Of a DNA stretch of 64,000 bases, positions 45,571 to 54,604 are shown piece by piece. The stretch lies in contig BCIG01000032.1 of NCBI GenBank assembly GCA_001599915.1, positions 1 through 64,000 on the forward strand, read 5' to 3'. The stretch's first letter is position 1. The number at the start of each line of letters is the position of its first letter. A program made the position numbers and the translations under genes. Source of the stretch: Symbiotaphrina buchneri (lineage: Eukaryota > Ascomycota > Symbiotaphrinales > Symbiotaphrinaceae). The notes under the pieces were generated by a model. It ran no database searches and was not told the origin of the DNA. It worked only from the letters and a program-made list of their open reading frames with translations.

Positions 45571-46380
45571 GGTGATGCGTGCTATAGGGGAGGATATCTT
45601 CGGACGGGGAAAGAGTCGAACGAGAAGGGGGGGAGTATGAATATGAGATTGGAGGCCAGCTACGATCCGCCAACTCTGCTTCAACTGGGTATAATAATTG
45701 CAGACAACAAGCAGAATAAAGAATGATATCGATCGAAGTCAACGCACAGGGAATCTGACCCGCTTTAACCTCCAGCGCAGATCCCCAGAAAGGATCGCCA
45801 TCCCCAAGTCATCCCCGCAGGTCTCGCCAAGGGGGGCATCGAATTCCCCAGCAGAGCAGTGTTCCCGGCCTCCCCGTAATCCAGCTCAGCCCCGGGTATA
45901 CCCCAGATCCCCAGCCAATCTTCCAGCCTACTGCCGTTCCAGGCCTCCCGGTAAGCACGCCTGAGACTTCCAAGAGCGGGGCTTCACCGTGCCGAGGTAC
46001 GGACATACACTGCTGTGGGTCAGATAATGTCTATGACGCGAGTTAGGTGCAGGGACACAACTGCCGGGCCAGCGTTATCAGACACCGAGGACAGAGTCTA
46101 GACAACAAGGAGCAGGGTTTGCCTGCAGCGTCAGCAAATACTAATTCGCGGAAGTTGTCCTCGCACTGATTGCCGTCTCAAGTGTGTCTCTTCCCTCCAA
46201 GGAACCCATTTCAAGGAGACACGCTCGCGCCAATTCCCCCCGAGCCGGTCCAAACCCACAAACCCACATACTATGTCCTCAACACCGATCTGCCCAAATT
46301 GTGGATCCCTTCTTTTCCCCAAGGCAAGATCGCGGACTTCATAGTTCATACTCCGTCACCACATCCCGTATCAGGGGTAG

Positions 46381-46401
46381 CTCTAGCCTCTAGCCTCTAG
46401 C
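46381..46401. repeat. CTCTAGC tandem repeat, three copies
   Basis: Three exact head-to-tail copies of a 7-base unit, followed by TCTGAGCT. A simple repeat without coding context. Confidence 0.8.
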
Positions 46402-47520
46402 TCTGAGCTGAAGGTTTAAACACTCGACCCATCCCATCCACTCAAATTCAAAGCAGGAGGGTAAAAGCCAGTCACGGGCAAGGGCACGGGCAGTCCAAGC
46501 GCGACGAGACCCACTTTTCCCCACAGCTCGCTCGCGCCGGCGGCGGAGGAAGCCCCTTGGGGATTTCCCGGTTTGGGTTTTCCCCGACGACAGTGGGTCC
46601 CCGACATCAATAGAATGGTTGCGTTGCGCTGAAGCGGGATGGGATCGAGGGCTGGCCACTGCGGAGGGACAGTGGGGGAACAGTGCGGTAGACCGGTCGT
46701 GTGGACTTGCGGGTTGCGGTGGAAGGTTGATTGGGCTCTCGTCTGTGGGGAGGAAGGCTTGGCGAGAGAGCCTCCAGGGGGAAGTACGGAGGAGGGAGGT
46801 ATAGGGGGTACGGTAAGGAGATTCACAGTGGATGAGTGCAATGGAATCGCCATTCCCCAGCTCTATCGATCATTAATAAAACATCAGCTCATTCATCTAT
46901 GCACTCCTTACTCTCGCCCATCGCTAACCATGTGCCCAAGGGATTTCCCCAGATGCTCGTGTACCCCCTACCCCAGATGGGGATTCCCCGACCCCACGAG
47001 TTCCCATCACCCGCTTTCCAGATTACCATCCGGCACATCCAGCTCTTGATGGCATTTTTTCTGCCTTTCTGCTCTATCGCCAACATGGGATTTGCCCGTC
47101 CCATATGCGCTCGTGCCTGACGGGTACGGGCCGCTGGGTTTTGGGCTTGATATATCGTCCCGTTCATGGACGGTCAGTTGGATTTCTGTCGTCATTGGAT
47201 CAAGGGGTGGAACCCTTCTGTAACATACATGAATGATGCAGAAAACAATACTCTTGCTCTACTCTCATTTTCTTTCTGGTCCAGGGCTTTCCCAATCAGT
47301 CTAGTACCTCATCTGCACAATCCACGACCCTGAGCCAGTAGCCACGTGCAAGCAAGGACCCCTGAGCCGAGAGCCCTACGATATGACTCGTGGCCCGTGT
47401 TGCTTGCCCCTGGAGATCGTATCGTGGAGTCGGCAGGTGAATCTCCATGGGCGAAGGCCTCTAGGTACTGATGCTGGTGCGTCACGCGTGAGATGTGGAC
47501 AATGTGGTCCTGGTAGGAAC

Positions 47521-47549
47521 AGGGTTCAGGGGTTAGGGGTTAGGGGTTG
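47521..47549. repeat. Telomere-like AGGGGTT repeat
   Basis: Read on the plus strand, AGGGTTC is followed by three exact AGGGGTT units, that is (TTAGGGG)n. Fungal telomeres are usually TTAGGG, so this is a telomere-like interstitial tract, one base longer per unit. Confidence 0.75.
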
Positions 47550-47665
47550 TGGGATGGGATGAATGCGTGGTGCGCGGATTCTGGAAGGGGGGGTTTGTTT
47601 GTGATTATGGGTTTTGTGGATGTGAAGAGCTCTTAGAGACACTGATGTAGCAGAATGTATAGGTA

Positions 47666-48052
47666 GAGAAACGGAACCCACATCAAGCTTCGAGCCCTCC
47701 CGCATCTGCGGACGAGGGTATTGACGATGAACTTGGTCGACGCTTCAGTCTCGAAGATGCGGCCAAGATGTATATCATCACGGCAAAGGAAGGCGACCCT
47801 GTTGCTCAACGCGAATTGGCAACTTTCTATCTCACGCATCCCGATCTATTGCCAAGGACTACGCTTCCGCTCACAATGCCCAAAGGAATCTTCAAGGCTG
47901 AGGCGGTATCCAGACGCAATGAAGACCCTACGCGAAGTGACCCTTACGACATGTGCGTGGCAGTACATTGGATGGAGCTGTCTGACCAAGGGGGTGACAA
48001 ACTGGCCAAGAAGTACTTGCGGTCCAGGGCAGAACTGAACTCGATTCCCTGA
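47666..48052 (+). pseudogene. C-terminal fragment of a Sel1-like repeat protein
   Basis: The frame is open from just after a stop at 47660 to a stop ending 48052. It encodes DEGIDDELGRRFSLEDAAKM, a Sel1/TPR-like helix pair (MYIITAKEGDPVAQRELATF then YLTHPDLL) and MCVAVHWMELSDQGGDKLA. This is the usual tail of a longer fungal protein with Sel1-like repeats. No start ATG exists before residue 35, no coding sequence lies upstream in the preceding 2 kb, and no good donor/acceptor joins it to another exon. It is best read as a detached 3' end left after deletion or transposition. A missed distant first exon is less likely. Confidence 0.55.
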
Positions 48053-48470
48053 AGATGTCATGAGTTACGACCACAAAAGCACCATGTCTTCTCGTTTCAC
48101 GCCGCATGATGAAGGCATAGAAAAAGCGGTCTGCTGTCTATCACCTTGTTACGTTTACCCTTGTCCAATTTCATATGATGATGTTTGAGGTGCATAATGT
48201 TATGACGATCATGATTGGATCTAATGAGGAGGATGTTCTCGGCGTTCTTATCTTGGATCTGTCTGCTAGGTTCAATCATACCCCATGAGTATGTCTCGGT
48301 ATCTAGATTAACGGCCGCTAATTCAATGCAAAAGCTTGACAACAATGCCCACAACCCCATGCCGCTATCTGAAGGGTCTGTAATGCACTTTGCCTAGTCG
48401 CCAACCCGCGCGACCTTGTTATATATACAAGATGTAAGTTAGAGTACATCATCAGGCATGGCGAACCGGC
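48053..48470. other. Spacer, no gene seen
   Basis: 418 bases between the Sel1-like fragment and the stop of the mitochondrial-protein gene. Short frames on both strands have no family features. Confidence 0.5.
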
Positions 48471-49688
48471 TTAGCCAAACACTTCCTTGTAGACAACCCA
48501 GCCCCTCCTCTGTTCGTACTCTGATGGTTCTGCCTTCTTTTCAAAGGTATCTTTGCAGGCGGTGATTATATCCTCGAGCTGCTTAGTAGCCTCCTTCGCC
48601 CAACCCGCCTCTTGACTCTCGGCTTCCAGGACCTCCGTAGCAAGTCTCAATCCGTTAAGCACCGGCGCCCATGTCACAAATACACTGGACAGGCGACTCG
48701 TAGGGTAATCTGCAACTTCCTCCACGCTGGGGATGTCCGCAAGGCGCCAATTGGTCTGCAGTCTCCGGGTATATGTTTGTACGCGGCCTTCTTCGTCTTG
48801 CCCTCCCAGGTGCTTCGCCGCCCTGGCCGCCGCCAACTCCAGGACAAGCCCTAAGATGTGCGGCTGTACACGAGCATCTGTTGCTTTGACCGTCCTCCTT
48901 CCGCTATGTCGCTCGTCCTCCAGCATTTCCACCACTTGTTCCGCCTGGGTGAGCGCCTTTTGCGTGCTGGCCTCATCCCATCCCCCTGCTTGCGCCTTCA
49001 TATGCGCACCAAACATGACCTCCCACACGACTTCCGGTTCCTCTAGCTTGAAATCAGTCTTGCTGACCTGCTTCGCACACTCCATGAGGATATCCTGCCG
49101 GCCAGCGCGGTTTGCAGCACGGGCGAATTTCGCCAGGTATCTCGGGCGGAGCTTCCGCTTGGCCAGCTTGAGCTCCTCCAGGAAGCGGGGCCAGTTCACC
49201 CAGTCTTTTGGCTCCATCAAGTCCAGCATGTGGTTCAGGTTTTGGCCCGTGTTAGGGGTATCCTTGAGCGGGTTCATGGGCCATAACCGCACCCTTTCCT
49301 CGCCGAACTCGACATATGTGGGTTCGTTGCGGAGAGCTTCGCGGGTGAGACTCGATTGGGCGACCTTGCGCTGACCCCTCCGCAGATGAGCGGGGATGAA
49401 GACTTTCTCTCGGAAGTTGGCGAAGATGTTGTCAAGCTCGGTGGATGAGGTTCGTTCGAAGGAGGGTAGAATGTCTAAACGGGGATCCCGGAGCGGTTCC
49501 GGGCGTACTGATTAGTCCTTAGTAGCATGAAGACTTGAAGGATTTGCCAAATGCTGGCTGAATGCCGGCTTACCTCGTCGATTGTGGCATGGAGTGCTGC
49601 TGAAACTGCGTATGGCGACGCTGCTCCAACTTATTGACGTTGCACAGCGTCGACATATTAGAGCCCGCTCCAAGCCCTTTGTAGCCAT
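48471..49688 (-). CDS. Mitochondrial protein of unknown function (fungal)
   Basis: Two exons (49574-49688, 48471-49507) around a 66-base intron (GTAAGC...ATCAG, branch ACTAAT), 383 residues. Frame continuity decides the start: only the ATG at 49688 (MATKGLERALICRRCATSIS) reads through the junction. The N-terminus is a textbook mitochondrial presequence, Arg/Ser-rich without acids, ending RSFSSTPCHNRR. The mature part is helical, with basic stretches (LKLAKRKLRPRYLAKFARAA) and helix repeats reminiscent of TPR/PPR-like solenoids. I do not recognise the family. It is transcribed divergently from the mitoribosomal bL19m gene with only 217 bases between the ATGs, which suggests a shared promoter and perhaps a job in mitochondrial translation; that is inference. 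Confidence 0.8.
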
Positions 49689-49905
49689 TTGACTGCTCAG
49701 AGCCCTGAAAAAGGACAGACTATCTTCTGGCAGGTGAAATTGGAAGCTCGTTGCTTTTGTTCTATGGTCTTGTTAAGGAAGGCATGAATCTGAGGGTCGC
49801 GGTTGGAGGTGAATTGAGCTCGCGAACTTTTTCGGCAAAGCTTCTTGTGCCTCAAAAGTCGGCCGCAACTCTCCTCCGAGGTACGACTACATCGAGCACA
49901 TCACC
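49689..49905. promoter_or_regulatory. 217-base bidirectional promoter between two mitochondrial genes
   Basis: The interval lies between the ATGs of the mitochondrial protein (minus) and bL19m (plus). It must contain both 5' leaders and both core promoters. No TATA box or named operator can be assigned by eye. Confidence 0.6.
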
Positions 49906-50751
49906 ATGTCCATAGCAACGCCTACGATGCGGCCACTGGCCCATCTTAAAACCGCAATTCGCGCGGTGAGTTGCAGGAAACAATCGTCAAGGCTGCTCTC
50001 CAGCGCCGCTGTCTGCCAGCAGACTACCAATCTCGCCCATCGTCCTTCCGCAATCCCTCCTCTACCATCCACAGGCCGTGAGTAAAATGGCATAGCTTCT
50101 CTTTTCAATTATATTTGGACGGAGGACGTCAAACTCGCTATCTACAGTGCTGACGTTGCGTCTCTCAGATGTTATGAAGAAGATCAAAGCCTTCCCACCT
50201 CCGCCGAGCATCCGCAAAGCCGTCCCAGACCCAATACGCGCCTTAACTGAAGAACAGATCTCAGTGCTTGATCCCACGGGAGCCAGGACACGCCTGTTTG
50301 CCAAAGACAACCCAGAGGGTGTCAAAGTCGGGGATGTCCTGCTGGTCCGTTTGAAGAACGGTGACCCCTATGCGGGCGTCTGCATCAATATTCGGCGGCG
50401 GGGCGTAGATACTGCGATACAACTGCGGAATCAGCTCACGCGGGTGGGAGTGGAAATGTGGTACAAGATCTATTCGCCAAATGTGGAAGGGATTGAAGTC
50501 GTACAGAGGATGGTGGAGCGGCGAGGTCGAAGAGCTAGAAGGGCCAGGTTGACGTACATGCGGTAGGCAGCTCTCTAAAAATTGCACTCACGAAATGTGA
50601 TCGCTGACTGATATCATCTAGGAAACCTGAGCATGATCTCGGCTCTGTCCAGAATATTGTACAGCAGTACCTACGACAGAGGGCTGGGATCAGGGGTGTT
50701 GTGGACGCTAGAAGTGGAGGCAGTCAAGGCAAGAAGAAAGCCAAGCGATGA
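49906..50751 (+). CDS. Mitochondrial large-subunit ribosomal protein bL19m
   Basis: Three exons (49906-50077, 50169-50562, 50622-50751), 231 residues, introns of 91 and 59 bases. A presequence rich in Arg, Ser and Ala (AIRAVSCRKQSSRLLSSAAV) leads to the bL19 fold: VKVGDVLLVRLKNGDPYAGV, then INIRRRGVDTAIQLRNQLTR and VGVEMWYKIYSP, the barrel that contacts 23S-like rRNA at the subunit interface. The tail is highly basic (RRGRRARRARLTYMR and GSQGKKKAKR). The length fits fungal members, which are roughly twice bacterial L19 because of the targeting and terminal extensions. Confidence 0.93.
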
Positions 50752-50885
50752 TAGCATGAAGGTTCTGGCGTTTGTCTGGGTGTCATTGTCAGAAAGATAA
50801 GTATCTCATGGAACATTTATTTGTGGATTAGGCACGTAGATGGCAACATGTTGTGTGAGAAATGGAAGCGCCTCATGTGCGAATA

Positions 50886-52777
50886 TCACATCCAAGCTCG
50901 TCCGCCAACGTATGCCAGCGTATTGTCATCCCTGAACTTCCCAATAGCTTTGAGAGAGGCCTCGCCGCCGACTACCGCAGGACCGTTGACAATAATCTGA
51001 CATGAGTTAGCCAGGTTTGGTCGCAATACTGACCGACATGAGAATTCTCACCTCGCCCTGGGGGTTCCCGTCGTCCTTCGTTTTGTGAAATGGAGTATCT
51101 TTCAGCCTAATTTCCACACTGCTAAGTGGCACGCCAAAGTGGCTGCAACTGCCAGGATCATGTTCTTCTCTCCTATAATCGTAATAATGCGTTTGAGCTA
51201 CCGCTCCTGCCACTTCGGCAGCGGTAAGCGCATATATTACCCTAGCGCCAGTAAATATCCGGAGGTCAGACAAGTCCTGTGAAGGTATAGCCGGGGATCC
51301 ACCATGCATGCGCTCGGAGACATATATAAGACGCAATTTGCCTGGTGCGGTGCCGATGGCGTCCGTGGGAAGCAAATTGTGCAGCAAAGACTTTCCAGGC
51401 ATACGACCTTGTGCCAGGGTTTGTTTCTTCGCATAATGGCCGATCTTTTGGAAGGTGCCAGTCATTTGTGAGGATGCGCTCTTGTGAGTCTCTGCAGCAG
51501 TCTCAGCAGATGCAGCTATTATTGTAGGAGCAATGCTTCTCGCTGCAAGTGCAATGTCTGTGCCAGGCGCAGCGGCAGAGTTGAGAGCAACAGAGGCGTT
51601 CGAGAAAAGGCAAGCAAACGTCAGTGTGAGGGGAAACGTCTGAGAAAGAGAATCAACTGGGAGGAATAGGTCGGATGAGTTGATTCGCTGACGAGGAGGT
51701 AAAGCAGTGATATGTGCAGCAGTCGCGGAGGTGATGTTCTGCGTCAGAGTTTAGCCACAAGGTTCAAAGATCGCATGATGTTGCTTACAGATTGGGAGTA
51801 TTCAATCAACTTCCCAGTATCTTCTTTGCCGTTTTGCCAGACAGTCGTGATGCCTGGGAGACGGTCATCTTGCTTGTTTTGGGGAAGCTCCGATGTCACC
51901 GTGCCCTTCTTTTCCTCCTCCAGTTCATGCCAGATAGAGACACCAACTTTTCCTTCGAACTGTTCCGGGACAACGTTGAATTCCATGTGCCGGCTGTCTC
52001 TTTCCACAACCCAGGTGATATGCTTCAGATTCGTGCAAGCAGGTAACACTTCATCGAGCGGAAAGACCCCGGCTGCTGCTACCAATGCGTCCGCCTCTGC
52101 CTCCTTCAACAAGTGTATCAAGGTAGGAGTTGATTGCCGAAAAGGTAGCAATACCGGTTTTAATCCATAGAAAGCGCAAGCTACGAGATCTGTATCAGGG
52201 CTTGAACAGAATGGCTCAGCAATTGTTACTTACCAAAAACTGTTGCCAGAAGCTCGACGGAGTTCGGTAGATAGACAGCAATAGTTTTCAGTCCAATGCT
52301 CTGAAAGTTTTGGCCAATGATGTTGATCTGCCTCGATACGTCTTCGGGATTGTGCTCAATCACATCCACTTTGCCAAAGACCGTGAGTAGCTTCCCTCGC
52401 TGCCCCGTAGGTTGCCCATTGTCGTCCATCGCCCCGCTTGCTGCTTGTCTCCATATATCTCTAACGTCGCCATTCCTGCCCATAGACCATTTGGGAGCCC
52501 CTGGATCCTTAACGCCAAGTCCTGTCTTAAGAGGATAGCCGTGAGGCACTTCCGGGGAACGATACACAGCGGACTCTCCAGGTTGCCTGACGGCTGAAGG
52601 AGACGCCTGCCGGGCGAGAAGCAATTGATGGTAATCTGGGTCCCGCGAGGCGAAAAGGGGGTATGCTACAAGCAAGAAGAGAACAAGAGCAATGGCGGTG
52701 GAGTACACGTTCCAACCGGCGAACAATTGAGCAAGAAGCTCGTCGAGCCTGGCGACGTAATCGTCGCCAATTGCCAT
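50886..52777 (-). CDS. Membrane-anchored acyl-CoA-synthetase-like protein lacking catalytic motifs
   Basis: Four exons (52234-52777, 51789-52189, 51052-51738, 50886-50996), 580 residues, introns of 44, 50 and 55 bases. One N-terminal membrane helix (WNVYSTAIALVLFLLVAYPL, about residues 22-41) precedes an adenylate-forming-enzyme fold: SIGLKTIAVYLPNSVELLAT, FYGLKPVLLPFRQSTPTLIH, and later SDLFLPVDSLSQTF where active enzymes have the LPL-AH segment. The SGTTGxPK phosphate loop is absent; its place is EYSQSNITSATAAH. The YGxTE motif survives only as IYALTAAEV, and the C-terminal STGD and Arg/Lys motifs are missing because the protein ends early. It is therefore probably a non-catalytic relative of long-chain fatty acid-CoA ligases, perhaps a lipid-binding or scaffolding membrane protein. 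The coding frame is intact across all exons, so it is not simply decayed. Confidence 0.8.
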
Positions 52778-53331
52778 CCTGGGACTGTTGAGAATAACTG
52801 TAACTACTGGAGAAGGATCAGATAGTCGCGCTCATATCGAAGGCATGAACCATTCATTGATTCAGAAGACAGTAAATGGAAAAATTCAAACAGTCAAATG
52901 CACAAGATGAGGAGGAAGCTCAGAGTAAGCGTAGTTCTGTACGTACGTTGGGCACCTGTCCCTGACCCCACGTTGCCCTGGCCCGCGGCAACTTCCGTGA
53001 AGGAAAGGGGAAAAGGTGAAGGCTGGCTGTCAACAAAGCAATGGGCCAACCTCCCGTGGTCCAGCCTTCCAGCGCCAGCTTAAGAACAGGCGTCGCCACG
53101 AGGAAGGAGACAAAGAAGGTAAGTCAGAGTGCTGAGGCCGTTGGAAAGCACAAAGGTAGGTAAGGGAGTCGGCATAGGGGCCAGGCAGGAGCCTCTAAAT
53201 TCCCTCAGCCCTTCCTTCGATCGGACCGGCCAGTATCACCATAAGTATGTTCGCGCAAGGATAAGTCGCCCAACACATCATTCCGCTAACAAACCTGACA
53301 GAGACCCTCAAAATTCTCTCCGTCTCCGAAA
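52778..53331. other. Divergent promoter region
   Basis: 554 bases between the synthetase-like gene and POM34, transcribed away from each other. No frame is convincing. Confidence 0.5.
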
Positions 53332-54212
53332 ATGGCGACTCCCTCCACACCCGTCATGTCAGCTGTACAGCGGGTCCCAGCTCCATCAACCCCGGTATCT
53401 ACTCCATCTCCCGGTACCTGGCGACACCCTCGTCTCGACGAGATCTCGCGGAGACAGAACGCAACAATTTTCAACAATCAGAACGTGAGCAAAATCATCT
53501 ATAATATCATATACATGGTTGCCACATTTTTCATCAACCGATCGCTGGAGACATGGTATGCTTATCTCTTGCGCGTGTTCCATCCGATCCTACGTTCTGA
53601 CCTTACAATAGGGTGATTTCTCTCGTTCCCTATCCGTTGGTCGCTTGGATATGGCAACCGATTCTTATGGCAGTCCGAGCCTACCTGCTTTTCAACGTCC
53701 TCTCGGCTTGCTACCCTCTCATGGGGCGCAAAGATGACCTCGTTGATATTCCTCTGACGCCGTCTCAGCGGGCACTCCTTGGCTTAGACCCAAATGGCGG
53801 GTCACCTGCAACGCCTGTGACGCAATATGTCACTCCACCTCGTTATCCTCGCTCTTCAACGCCACGAAGTGGAACACCGGGGAGCCGTAGTAGCAGTTAT
53901 TCGAGCTCTCCTCTTTCCGGGAAAGACAGTCCGTCGCTGGGCAGGCAAGGTTCCGGATCACCCTTTTCGCCGTCTTCACCAAGTCCGTTATTGCATAAAG
54001 CTGTGGGTGGCGGGGTTCGAGATTCAAGCAGAAGACACAGTTATGGGTCGCCCTCTCCATTAGGTGCCGGCGCCACTACCAGGAATCCCATGGTTGGAGG
54101 CCTTCCAAGCACACCCAGTCCGGGTACAGGAAAGTCCAGTGTTGGTCTGAACAGCCGTTGGCTTTATGAACGGGTACGAGACAGTCCGAGTAGCAGAAGC
54201 GGATTTCCTTGA
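53332..54212 (+). CDS. Nuclear pore membrane protein POM34-like
   Basis: Two exons (53332-53555, 53612-54212), 274 residues, 56-base intron splitting the tryptophan of LETWVISLVP. A Pro/Thr/Ser-rich start (MATPSTPVMSAVQRVPAPST) leads to two membrane segments, VSKIIYNIIYMVATFFIN and LVAWIWQPILMAVRAYLLFN. The signature IPLTPSQRALLGLDP follows, as in the fungal nuclear pore component family that includes yeast Pom34. The C-terminal 130 residues are low-complexity Ser/Pro/Gly (GTPGSRSSSYSSSPLSGKDS) ending in SRWLYERVRDSPSSRSGF. The protein would anchor the nuclear pore in the pore membrane with Pom152 and Ndc1. Confidence 0.88.
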
Positions 54213-54604
54213 CTTGATGCATCGCGGAGGGCGTTATCACGGTTATTGTACAATAGAAGTATTTTTGGCTGCAAGGCTGCATCATATTCACTTTCAACAC
54301 ACTTCGCTATCAAAACGTGTACCATAAGCTGCAGTGCTTTATGCTCGGGTTATGGCCGTTGTGGTATTGCTAGTTCTTGTCGTCCGTGAAGCTCCTCCGC
54401 ATGACAAAACACAGGCGGTTGTGTAAATGAGGAACTTGCCGGCGTCAAAGAGACAACACCACACAGCCCAGGGTCCGAGGACTGCCATACCAGCCCGGGA
54501 TTCACCTCCAGGGGAGTTTCTCAATGAAAACATACTTGACTTTCGAAGTATTCCAATCCAGTATATGACGACTCAGCTGGAGGGTGTGCGCCCGCTGTGC
54601 GACC
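54213..54604. other. POM34 3' flank and HID1 promoter
   Basis: 392 bases between tandem genes. No coding frame is supported; the HID1 start at 54605 has a good ACCATGGG context. Confidence 0.5.

Larger units (their letters stand above)
45571..47662. other. 2.1 kb gene-poor region rich in G/C runs
   Basis: No supported gene. It holds motif copies GGGGATTTCCCGG (46559), GGGATTTCCCC (46940) and GGGGATTCCCCG (46979), a three-copy CTCTAGC repeat and a telomere-like repeat, each noted separately. The transporter promoter lies at the left end. Confidence 0.4.
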
